Positions 54,826-63,600 of a stretch of DNA of 64,000 nt are shown piece by piece (within the stretch, counting starts at the first letter, position 1; each line of letters begins with the position of its first letter). Source of the DNA: CAVQEG01 sp963711465 (lineage in GTDB: Bacteria; Bacteroidota; Ignavibacteria; OLB7); assembly GCA_963711465.1 (NCBI GenBank), contig CAVQEG010000002.1, forward strand, positions 372,001 through 436,000, read 5' to 3'. Below the pieces are notes generated by a model. That model did no database searches. It worked only from the letters and a program-made list of their open reading frames with translations, and had not been told where the DNA came from. The position numbers were made by a program, and so were the translations under genes.

Positions 54826-55980
54826 ATGCAAACACGTCGTCTCCTCTCGCCCCTTGCGCTCGGGCTTGCACTCCTCGCCGGCTGTACGTCGGTCCGAACT
54901 CCTTCGCTCCGGTGGACGCCGTCCACCGACTGCCAGGACACCGCCGCGGCGGTACTGGTCAATACGGCATCGACCGATTCCCTCGTCCTCTGTCGGGGAC
55001 GACTCAATCGCGACCCGTTCATCGGAATCGTCGATGATTGCGACTGTCTGGGGAGCGGGCCGTGGCAGAAGGTGTCGATGTACCAGACGCTGAACGGATC
55101 GGGTTCGTACGCCTGGGTGGATATACGATCAGGAGACGACCTGCCCGACGACGCCGTTCCGTACGGTCCGCCGGACGACGGACGCCGTCGGGTCATCTGT
55201 CGCATGTCGATCGACGGGACGCCGACGATAGGCGTCGCCGAGGAGCCGTCCGACGACGGTCAGCCATGCAACTGCGTGACCACAGGACCTGAGCCGACAC
55301 GCAGCTCGGAGTTCGCGGTCTTGACGGCGAACGTCGCCGATGACCCGTATCCATACGATCTGACCGTGCCCGTGTACGGACAACCCAACGTCATGGTGGT
55401 CCGCAGCGGCTACCACTACGGATTCGATTCGTCTAACTGGAAAACGATACTCCCATGTGAATACCAGTTCGATCCGAACCTCGACGGCCCGGAGTCCTAC
55501 ATGTCGGGGGCCGTCGTAGCACACGACGATTCGACATGGGGTACGATCGCCCCCAACGGATGGGGCGTGCTCCCGTTCGACTACCAGTACCTCGCCGAAT
55601 GGAACGGCACATACTACGCTCAGAAGGACGGTCACGCTTTCATGCTCGACGACAATGGCGAGATAGTGCAACGCCTGGGCGATTCGCACCTCTGCGGTCT
55701 GGTTGACCTGAGCGGCTACGACTCCGATCGGCGGGAGCGAGTGAGCGACGGGATCCTGTTCCTGAGTCCCGACGGAACGAGTATCACCATGCATCGGCTG
55801 ACCGGGAACAGTTCGCGGAAACCCGATCGGATCGTGGTGCTGTACGTGAACGGGAAATACGGTGCGTACGACACTGTAAAAGAGGCGTGGGCACTCGACC
55901 CCGAATACGATCGAATCGAGGTCAGCGATGATCACTACACGGTCTACCGTGACGGCGAGGCAAGCACCGTTGCCCGATAG
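54826..55980 (+). CDS. WG-repeat-like lipoprotein V
   Basis: 384 residues from MQTRRLLSPLALGLALLAGC, a lipoprotein signal peptide with lipobox LAGC (Cys20); an upstream in-frame ATG at 54688 would hide it. The N-terminal region carries paired cysteines (IGIVDDCDC, RVICR, QPCNC). The rest has WG-type repeats, such as DDSTWGTIAPNGWGVLPFDY, EWNGTYYAQKDGHAFML and NGKYGAYDTVKEAWAL followed by YDRIEV. It is anchored in the inner or outer membrane; the role is unknown (WG repeats are usually protein-binding beta structures). Intact paralogue of the frameshifted gene J at 26501-27707. Both copies lie immediately beside DUF4062 remnants with divergent promoters, which may mean a shared history. Confidence 0.82.
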   Translation: MQTRRLLSPLALGLALLAGCTSVRTPSLRWTPSTDCQDTAAAVLVNTASTDSLVLCRGRLNRDPFIGIVDDCDCLGSGPWQKVSMYQTLNGSGSYAWVDIRSGDDLPDDAVPYGPPDDGRRRVICRMSIDGTPTIGVAEEPSDDGQPCNCVTTGPEPTRSSEFAVLTANVADDPYPYDLTVPVYGQPNVMVVRSGYHYGFDSSNWKTILPCEYQFDPNLDGPESYMSGAVVAHDDSTWGTIAPNGWGVLPFDYQYLAEWNGTYYAQKDGHAFMLDDNGEIVQRLGDSHLCGLVDLSGYDSDRRERVSDGILFLSPDGTSITMHRLTGNSSRKPDRIVVLYVNGKYGAYDTVKEAWALDPEYDRIEVSDDHYTVYRDGEASTVAR

Positions 55981-56091
55981 CGGACCGTTCACCTGCAGTC
56001 ATGTGCGGACATGGTCCGGCCTCTTCGGGGATCTCTCCCTGTCGCCGATGCCGTGCGGACCGGACGTGGCTGGCGGCGCCCCCCATCGCGC

Positions 56092-57252
56092 TCATTTGCG
56101 ATCGACCGCGCCAGCCACGAGAACCGCCAGCGGAACGACCTCGATGCGGTCGGTGAGCGAATACCGTTTGATGCCCGGGTAGACGACCGTGATACGCTCG
56201 AGTCCAACATCCCCGAGCGCGGTCAGGAGCGAGGGTGTCAGACCTGGCGCATCCGACCGTTTGAATTCGAATCCCACACGAGTGGCGTCAGTCTCAAGTA
56301 TCAGGTCGATCTCGGCCTTCTGATGGGTACTCCAGAAATACGCCTGACGGTGAGGAATGGCCATCAACACCTGCTCGAGCGCGTATCCCTCCCACGAAGC
56401 ACCGAGCTTCGGGTGCACAAGGAGTTCGTCATACGAACCAATCCCCATCAGCGCGTGGAACAGGCCGCTGTCGCGGATATAAATCTTCGGGGATTTGACC
56501 TGTCGCTTACCGATGCTGGCGATGAAGGGTGGAAGCTGCCGGACCATGAACGCGTCGGTAAGGAGATCGAGGTAGCGCTGCACGGTCTTCCGATCGACGT
56601 CGAGCGCCTGCGCCGGTTCCGAGGCGTTCCAGGTCTGACCGTGGTAGTGGGCAAGCATGCGCCAGAATCGATGAAGTGCGGTTGACGGCGTTCGTACTCC
56701 CCACTGGGGCAGATCGCGCTCGAGCAGCGTCAGAATGAACTGTCGGCGCCACTCGACGCTCGCCGATTCCGACGACGCAAGGAACGAACGCGGGAAGCCC
56801 CCGCGTTCCCATAGCTGCGCCGACACACCCGATCCCACCTCACGGAGCGCCAACCCGGAGACGTCGATTCGGGCGACGCGCACGGCGAGACTCTCGGAGC
56901 TCTGTCGCAACAGGTCACCCGACGCACTTCCGAGGATCAGGAAACGTGCCCGACGATCCGGATGGTCTGCCAGAACGCGCAGCACGGGAAACAGTTCGGG
57001 ACGTCGCTGGATTTCATTGATCACGACCACGCCCTCCAGCGGCAGAAGGTTGATCATCGGATCAATCAGCCGGACAAGGTCCGCTGGATCCTCCAGGTCG
57101 AAGTAGTTCGAAGTCCCGTGGGAAACGAACAATCGTGCGAGCGTGGTCTTGCCGCACTGTCGCGGTCCGGTCAGCAGTACGAGCGGATTGCTCTCGAGAC
57201 TGCGCTGGATCCGATCGACGTATTCCGGTCGTTCAATCACGAGCTGCACCAT
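56092..57252 (-). CDS. AAA_14/DUF4143 family ATP-binding protein
   Basis: 386 residues. The N-terminal AAA_14 ATPase has the P-loop GPRQCGKTT at 29-37 and the Walker B-like region VVVINEIQ at 75-82, where Asn79 replaces the more usual Asp. LILGSASGDLL follows as the sensor-1-like strand. The C-terminal DUF4143 domain has LDLLTDAFMVRQLPPF, KIYIRDSGLFHALMGI and YFWSTHQKAEIDLILE, the last resembling a nuclease-like core (EIDLI..). These proteins are very common stand-alone genes with unclear function and are often in mobile or defence regions. Convergent with V and divergent from the antitoxin gene. Confidence 0.9.
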   Translation of the reverse strand: MVQLVIERPEYVDRIQRSLESNPLVLLTGPRQCGKTTLARLFVSHGTSNYFDLEDPADLVRLIDPMINLLPLEGVVVINEIQRRPELFPVLRVLADHPDRRARFLILGSASGDLLRQSSESLAVRVARIDVSGLALREVGSGVSAQLWERGGFPRSFLASSESASVEWRRQFILTLLERDLPQWGVRTPSTALHRFWRMLAHYHGQTWNASEPAQALDVDRKTVQRYLDLLTDAFMVRQLPPFIASIGKRQVKSPKIYIRDSGLFHALMGIGSYDELLVHPKLGASWEGYALEQVLMAIPHRQAYFWSTHQKAEIDLILETDATRVGFEFKRSDAPGLTPSLLTALGDVGLERITVVYPGIKRYSLTDRIEVVPLAVLVAGAVDRK

Positions 57253-57641
57253 GAAAATCAGGAAGTTCGTTCCCGTTTCTCATGGTCGCGTAACGATTCG
57301 TAACGACATCACGGTACGCTTCGCCGGACCTCACGAGCGGAACGTGAACGCGCCCTGACCTGTGATCCACGGTCCCAGAAGGGCTGCCGGCACAACGGCA
57401 ATTCCAGGCAACTCTCTATGCTACCGTCATGCAGTCATCTACGCTGCCGTAATGCAGATTTCGGGTCCTCATGATCCACGAATCTGACCGCATGGACGCC
57501 GGCTGCGCCACGACACCGGCGCCCGAGCCGAGTGATGCGTTGCGCGTGGGGGCCGATGCGCGACGAATGATATTCTGACATAACATTGTCCGGTATTCAC
57601 ACATTGCCCATATTCCATTTCCACCTGAATAATTCCGAACC
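57253..57641. other. Intergenic region with direct repeats upstream of the HTH-Panacea gene
   Basis: 389 bp without a gene. Two 15-bp direct repeats, gctaccgtcatgcag (57420-57434) and gctgccgtaatgcag (57443-57457), lie 23 bp apart; a cgtaacgattcgtaacgac tandem lies at about 57290. An AT-richer stretch from 57565 with a cATATTCC just before the start probably holds the promoter of the antitoxin gene. The repeats could be operators for the XRE-type HTH, but they are about 185 bp from the start. Confidence 0.4.
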
Positions 57642-58427
57642 ATGCTCGGCCCACGCATCAGAGACATACGGAACGCTCGCGGATTGACTCAGGAAGCGTT
57701 TGCCACGCGCATCGGACTCGGCCGAACGCAGGTTGTGGCAATCGAATCCGGGAAGCGATCGGTCAAGGCGGAGGAACTCCAGGCAATCGGCAGGGCTCTC
57801 GGCGTCTCCTGCGACGCACTGCTCGACGAGACGCGCGACGTCAGGGTCATGATCGAATCTGTCGGAGCAGAGCCGCAGCCGGGCGGTGCGATGCGGATCG
57901 ACGTCCCGCGGAAGAATCTCGAGAAGTTCCGACTCGTCCTCCTCTACATACTCAACCGGATCGGTTCGCAGCCGAACGTCGGCGAGACGGTCATTTACAA
58001 GCTGCTCTACTTCATCGACTTCGACTACTACGAACGGTACGAGGAGCAGCTGATCGGCGCGACCTACCAGCGCAACCACTATGGTCCGACACCGATGGAG
58101 TTCCAGGCAATCATCGAACGAATGATCCGTGACGGTGACATCGAGAGGGTCCAGAGTACCTACTTCACGTACCCTCAGACGAAATACCTGCCCCGTCGCA
58201 CCCCGGACCTCTCCAAGCTCGACGGTCGCGAACTGTCAACGATCGACGACGTCCTCGACCGTCTTGGCGAGATGTCGGCCGGTCGGATCAGCGAGTATTC
58301 GCACGAGGACGTGCCGTGGCTAACCACGGAGCCGGGGGAGGTCATCGCATACGAAAAGGTGTTCTACCGAACGCCGGCGTATTCGGCGCGGCTGGACCGG
58401 GGTCCAGGAGAGGACGGTGACGAGTGA
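57642..58427 (+). CDS. XRE HTH-Panacea domain antitoxin
   Basis: 261 residues. The N-terminal HTH_3 domain (about 3-60) reads IRDIRNARGLTQEAFATRIG, then GRTQVVAIESGKR. A linker is followed by a Panacea (SocA/DUF4065-like) domain at about 95-215: VIYKLLYFIDFDYYERYEEQ, NHYGPTPMEFQ, KYLPRR. The HTH-Panacea combination is known as an antitoxin module that pairs with different toxins and can autoregulate. The downstream ORF overlaps its stop by 4 nt (GTGA) and would be the toxin, now truncated by an IS, so this antitoxin may be orphaned. Confidence 0.85.
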   Translation: MLGPRIRDIRNARGLTQEAFATRIGLGRTQVVAIESGKRSVKAEELQAIGRALGVSCDALLDETRDVRVMIESVGAEPQPGGAMRIDVPRKNLEKFRLVLLYILNRIGSQPNVGETVIYKLLYFIDFDYYERYEEQLIGATYQRNHYGPTPMEFQAIIERMIRDGDIERVQSTYFTYPQTKYLPRRTPDLSKLDGRELSTIDDVLDRLGEMSAGRISEYSHEDVPWLTTEPGEVIAYEKVFYRTPAYSARLDRGPGEDGDE

Positions 58428-58596
58428 GTTCGGGAATACCAATATCGGTACTGCGACGGCCGAAGTTCGAGCGAGACCTCAAGAGACTATCGAAGCGTTT
58501 CGCATCACTTCCGGAAGACCTTGATACGTTGATCGACACCGCCATTCCACTGTTCCATCGATACAGCGTAGACAACGGTGGAATCGTAGAGATTCC
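58424..58596 (+). pseudogene. RelE-like toxin truncated by an ISL3 element
   Basis: GTG start overlapping the antitoxin stop. The native part is about 58 residues: PISVLRRPKFERDLKRLSKR, FASLPEDLDTLIDTAIPLFH, GGIVEIP, which is the start of a RelE/PanT-type toxin (FxRDLKRLxKRxxSLxEDL, GIVEIPG). At 58597 the left inverted repeat of the IS begins, and the frame then runs through IS sequence to a stop near 58714. The C-terminal half with the active residues is lost. Confidence 0.75.
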
Positions 58597-59929
58597 GGCT
58601 CCTTTGAGAAGTGAGTGGGTAGACGCGATCTTCAGCGGTCGAAGTCGTCCATCCCATACCCTCAAAGGCACCGCTCGTGGAAGATCTGTTTTTTCAGGCG
58701 CTCGGACTCCGTGATCCCTGGTACATCGAACGCATCGAGTTCGATCCGGATCGCAAATCGCTCGACATTTACCTGAACTTTCGTCGAGGCGCCAAGTTCC
58801 ACTACCGAGACGAGGAGTCCGGCGTCGAAGGTGACTACGGTGCCTACGACACGCAGCTGAAGACCTGGCGCCACCTGAACTTCTTCGAACACGAGTGCCA
58901 TCTGCACGCCTGGGTGCCGCGGCTGGATACGCCCGAGGGCAAACGACTGCTCACGCCGCCGTGGGCGGGCCACGGCAACGGATTCACACTGCTCTTCGAG
59001 GCACTGCTGCTACAGCTGGCCACGCACATGCCCGTGCACGCAGTCTCTCGATTGACGAACGTCTCAGACCACAAGATCTGGGCGATTCTCAACGGCTACG
59101 TCTCTGCCGCACGCGAAGCCGAAGACTTCAGCGACGTAACCGAGGTCGGTGTCGATGAGACCTCGCTGAAGCGTGGACACAACTACATGACCATCGCCGT
59201 CGACCTCGAACGGCGCCGCACGATCTTCGTCACGCCCGGCAAGGACAGCGAGACGATCAAGCGCTTTGCAGAGGACCTGACGGCACACGGTGGCTCTGGC
59301 GAGAACATCCGGACGGTCAGCGCCGACATGTCGCCGGCCTACGCCAAGGGTGTCAGCGAGCATCTTCCGAACGCCGAGGTGACCTTCGACCGCTTCCACG
59401 TGCTCAAACTCGTCAACGAGGCCGTCGATCAGGTGCGTCGATCGGAAGTCAAGACGCACCCGATCCTCAAGCGCAAGCGCTACTCATTCCTGAAGAACTG
59501 GCAGAACCTCACCCAGGAGCAGCGTGTCGAGATCGAGGAGCTCGAGCTCTCATCGCTGAAGCTCAAGACCGTGCGGGCACTGCACCTGCGCGAAAGCTTC
59601 CAGGATATCTACGAGGCCGAGAGCGTTGAGGACTTCGAGCTGCTGCTCGACAAGTGGTACTTCTGGGCGACGCATAGTCGCCTGGAGCCATTCATCAAGC
59701 TGGCGAGGACCATCCGCAAGCACCGTGACGGAATCGTCCGATGGAAGCGCACCCAGGTGACCAATGGCATCCTCGAAGGCTTCAACTCGATCGTGCAGGC
59801 AGCCAAGCGAAAGGCACGTGGGTACAGCACAATGAAAACCTTCGAGATCATCACCTATTTGCTCACCGGGAAACTCGATTTCTCGGCGCTCAACCCCAGC
59901 TATCTACCCACTTGATTTTTACAGGAGCC
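58597..59929 (+). mobile_element. ISL3-family insertion sequence (1333 bp)
   Basis: Left inverted repeat 58597-58623 starts ggctcct and ends gtgggtaga; the right one (59903-59929), read in reverse, also starts ggctcct and ends gtgggtaga; 21 of 27 positions match. The flanking 8-mers (gagattcc on the left, aacttgtg on the right) are not the same, so no target-site duplication is visible, although ISL3 elements normally make an 8-bp one. The left flank is a toxin gene and the right flank is an Mrr_N-like gene, both broken at the IS edge, which suggests an adjacent deletion or recombination between two IS copies. Confidence 0.85.
58677..59915 (+). CDS. ISL3-family transposase
   Basis: 412 residues from GTG at 58677 (EDLFFQALGLRDPWYIERIE). 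The DDE catalytic triad is visible: Asp160 in VGVDETSLKRG, Asp217 in VSADMSPAYAKG and Glu367 in NGILEGFNS. The characteristic HVLKLVNEAVDQVRR and KRKARGYSTMKTFEIITYL segments are present. The region TWRHLNFFEHECHLHAWVPR matches the ISL3 zinc-finger area, but the usual CxxC ligand pairs before and after it are replaced (AKFHYRDEESG, LDTPEGKR). No stop or frameshift interrupts the gene, so it may be active. Confidence 0.92.
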   Translation: MEDLFFQALGLRDPWYIERIEFDPDRKSLDIYLNFRRGAKFHYRDEESGVEGDYGAYDTQLKTWRHLNFFEHECHLHAWVPRLDTPEGKRLLTPPWAGHGNGFTLLFEALLLQLATHMPVHAVSRLTNVSDHKIWAILNGYVSAAREAEDFSDVTEVGVDETSLKRGHNYMTIAVDLERRRTIFVTPGKDSETIKRFAEDLTAHGGSGENIRTVSADMSPAYAKGVSEHLPNAEVTFDRFHVLKLVNEAVDQVRRSEVKTHPILKRKRYSFLKNWQNLTQEQRVEIEELELSSLKLKTVRALHLRESFQDIYEAESVEDFELLLDKWYFWATHSRLEPFIKLARTIRKHRDGIVRWKRTQVTNGILEGFNSIVQAAKRKARGYSTMKTFEIITYLLTGKLDFSALNPSYLPT

Positions 59930-60138
59930 AACTTGTGGAGCACCCCGGCCGTCAGCAGGTTCGTGGCGCCGCTCTGATCAGGATACGTCTCTCGAACGCG
60001 CGCTCTCATGGTCTCCAGATCACGGATCTCGGTGAGATCCCCGACCTCCTCCCAACCGATCGCCACAACGCCCCGCTCCGAAAATTCATCGATCAGCACA
60101 CCGTGCTCTCCGGCGCGCACCATCCAGAAGTTGGTCAT
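59930..60138 (-). pseudogene. Mrr_N-like restriction endonuclease N-terminal remnant
   Basis: From ATG at 60138: MTNFWMVRAGEHGVLIDEFS, GVVAIGWEEVGDLTEIRDLE, then RVRETYPD and ATNLLTAGVLH up to the right edge of the IS. The opening (FWMVRAGE..LIDEF....VVAIGWxExGDL) is typical of the N-terminal domain of Mrr-type restriction proteins. The nuclease domain has been removed at the IS boundary. The frame continues into the IS to a stop at 59890. Confidence 0.7.
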
Positions 60139-60274
60139 AGCGTACTTCGAATAGTCGTGTTGAGCTGGGAGATATTTCCGTCGCAGCAGTAAACGCCACC
60201 GCGCACCGCGGTGGTCGGACAGCCTCGGCTGTCGCTCCACCTGCAACACCCGGAGCGGGATTCGGACATCGATG

Positions 60275-60568
60275 TCACGTGACGCCCTTGTCAGGAATCG
60301 GCGACACCGCTTCCACCGAAACGATCGCGAATTCGGTCAAGTTGTCCGCCAATTCAATTACATCGGGGAGGAAATGACCAAAGCGAACGAGTTTCGCGTC
60401 GGCATAGATCAATGCCGAGCAGACGAGAAGACGCATCTTGTCGCGCATTCCGGAATCGAGTCGTAACACACACGCGGTATGCCGTGACTGGTTCTGCGGG
60501 CATAACGGTGGGAGCGTGGTTAGCGGACGGACCAATGTAAGCCCCTGGCACAGTACGGTAGCATCCAC
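60275..60568 (-). CDS. Hypothetical protein downstream of the NACHT-like gene
   Basis: 97 residues if started at GTG 60568 (DATVLCQGLTLVRPLTTLPP); the start is uncertain because the frame is open further upstream. The second half reads LRLDSGMRDKMRLLVCSALI, YADAKLVRFGHFLPDVIELA and DNLTEFAIVSVEAVSPIPDK with normal codon use. No family recognised. It lies 53 bp after the stop of the large NACHT-like gene on the same strand, so co-transcription is likely. Confidence 0.4.
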   Translation of the reverse strand: MDATVLCQGLTLVRPLTTLPPLCPQNQSRHTACVLRLDSGMRDKMRLLVCSALIYADAKLVRFGHFLPDVIELADNLTEFAIVSVEAVSPIPDKGVT

Positions 60569-60621
60569 GATGGGTACGGTTTCGGCCAGCCACCAAGAAT
60601 GTCCTCCGACCGCTCCGATGT

Positions 60622-63600
60622 CTACGGTCCGGCTGCGGCGTCCAACATGCTTTCGACAGCAGCAATTCCGAGAAGGAGAAAGCGATCCTGTAGTCTTATA
60701 ACCCGTGTTATCAGGTCCGGATCATCCCGCTCGTCTGCCTCTCGAAGGAGCGCGTTCAGCGCCTGAGCGAGCGACGTTTGGTCTGGGACGTAGCTGGCGC
60801 CGTCCGCGCGCTCGTAATAGTCGGCCAAGTCTTCCACCACAGGGAGAGCGGTGAGTGGGTCCGTCTTGACGGTGTCCAATATCCACTCCGTGGCATCGTG
60901 GGCCCTCCATCGATGCCTGAGATCCTTCTCCGTTCGCAGCCAGGCCCGAACGATCTCAGGCGACAGATGGAGACCAGCAGACTTAGTCGCGCGCCTGAGC
61001 GAGAGATGCTCAGCAACCGCCAATGGCACGGCCTCGTGTTCAAGAATCGCGAGGATGCCTCGTTCGCACAAGTCTCGATGTGCAGGATCGGACGAGTTGG
61101 TGACCAGCACGTCCCATACGCTTCTCCAACCCTCGACATTATCGGCTGAAAGGGATTCAAACACGCTGTCCAGTGATCTGTGGCCAGCGAGGACGCACAG
61201 TGTTGCGATCCGGCCATATGTCCTCTTGGCATCATTGGCGGATTCGGCCTGGAGTCTGTCGAGGTATGGCTCGACGTACCCAAAGTTCGAATGATAATTG
61301 TGATACAGGACACCTTCGGCCCACTGCCAGAAGTCGGGCGGTGCATCGGCCATGATATCCGCATACCACTTCCAGCCAACCTCAGGGCGGGCCCATATTG
61401 TATAGGTAATGCGCGAGAGCAACGTCACGCGCACCGCCGGGTCAGGATGCTTCGCGAACATCCCGACGAGACCAGACAGAACACCAGGAACCTCCGCGCC
61501 GGCCTCAACCAGCCGATTGTACAGGTGAAGTGAGCTCTCGGCCGCAGCACCCATTATGGAATTGATCCCCCTGAACATGTTATTGCCAGACTCCAAGGGA
61601 GTGGCGTCGGTCTCGAAGACACGCTGGAGGACCACAATGGCTCGCTGGACGAACGCTTCCTCGACGCACGTCGAACAGATAGCTGAGACGGCTTGACGTA
61701 TGCCGCCTTCATCGTCCTCGCCTAGATCCCTTCGCTCGACGGTGTCCAGTAGCCACGCGCAAATTTCGTGGCCGCTTAGAAGCGGCTCTACCGGGTCCCA
61801 GTTATTATCCTTTGCCGCACGCCCGAACCGCACAGACACATGGGTTGCTACACCGTACTCGATCGCACTGGTGTAGGGTACAAAGGCTGAATCGCCGACC
61901 AGTTCACGGAAAACGCGGATGAACTTGGCGGGATCCTGGGTTGCCGCCGCTCTAAGGACCGACGGAAGCTCGCCCACTCGCCTGCCAACGCCGCCGATCC
62001 ACTCCTCGTCATCCTGATTCACGCTTATGTAGTAGAAGCAAAGGCGCGTGACAGCGCGAGAGCTGAGTTGCAGAAGGTCGTCCGAAGAGACAGGCCCGCC
62101 AATCATACCGCCGTCTGCTCGGGGCCGCCAGAAATGCCGCTCTGGACCCACCAGCGGTTTACGTGCGTCGACGAACGCTTCAGTTCCGAGCGTGCGATAA
62201 GGACGTGGAATGGCGGAAAGGTAGAGATAGACGTCGCGTGGGTCCAGTCCATCAATCTCCGACAGAAGAAGCTGTTGGTGTTGTTGCATGACCTCCGCAG
62301 AGATATACGGATACCCCGCTGTGATCAGTTCACAGAGTTCAGCCTCCAGTTGGAAGCTGACATAGACGCCCGGATCCATGAGTATGCGACAAATCGCGTC
62401 GGGATTCGGCTCTGGAGCGCCTATGAGCGCGCGAAGTAGCAGGTACTGGACCGCAGTGTTTTCTTGTCCGGTGAATCGCGCCAGAATCGACCTCCACAGC
62501 GTACCTCCTGTAGCCGCATGACGTACCGCACCGCGCTCGATGCCCTTCAGGATGCAGTTTGAGATGTCGACGCAATGCAGCCCGGCCGAGTTATTAATGC
62601 CCCAACTCGTGTTGTGCAGCAGGAAACCATGCGGATCGGCGTCTCGTGTGGTTGACTCGAGAAGGTATTCCACTGCCTGCTCGAGGAGATAGTCACTGGC
62701 TTCCAACCGCCTAGTGAGCAACTCGGGGTCGATTTGATGCTCGCTCGGGCTGTCCCTACGTTCCGCCAACGGAACGCGTCGACCATCCTCGGCTACGGCT
62801 CCTCGCTGAATCCACTCCCAGAGAATATCGTCTGCACCGTCCCAGGACGAAGCCAGCGTATGAATGAACTCACCAACGGTAAACTCATTCCGATCAGGGT
62901 GTTTGAGCAGGCCTTCCACAATCTCTCGCGCCAGGCGCGGGTCGACCGCTGTCAATCGGATGACGCCGTCCCGGATTGCCCACGATAGTTGACCGTCTCG
63001 GCCCAGCTCCGACTGAAGGAAGGTTTTCCATACGGAGGCGATAATCCTTGGCTGCAGCGCAACCCAGGTTTTCAGATGGCCGAGTGTCTTTAGAAGGACC
63101 GCCGGTTCGTCTCGGTCCCGTAGGTTCGGAACAACCCTCGTTTGGATCACATCCAACCAACCCTCGCGGCGAGTACGCAACAGCATGCGTTCGGCCAAGC
63201 TGACGTGGCTCCGAACTATCCGGTCAATTAACGGGTGGTCTTCCTCAACCGGGTCGACTTCCGCAACAGTCTCGCAGACTAGGCGACGGATGTGGTATGC
63301 GATCTCAACATCATTGATCACCGCCCAGACTGACCTTCGAAATTCGGCTGGATCCGCGGCACGCAACTGTGCGATGAATTCTCGAACAGCCGGTCGAATC
63401 GCCGGCAACGCGAAGCGGGATTTGATGAATTCCTGCAACGTCGTGTCCGATTGGAACGCGTGTCGCACTGACAGGTAGTCTACAAGGGATTGGTGGGCGA
63501 ACTTGACGAAGCCAGGGTTGGTTGGTGTCAAGAGATTGGAGCTGATCAATCGCTGGATGGCTTCTACCGAAAGTCCGATCCTGGCGGTGGAAACTGCCGG

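Noticed and set aside
58589..59937. An 8-bp target-site duplication around the ISL3 element
   Set aside because: The flanking octamers gagattcc and aacttgtg do not match, even with mismatches allowed.
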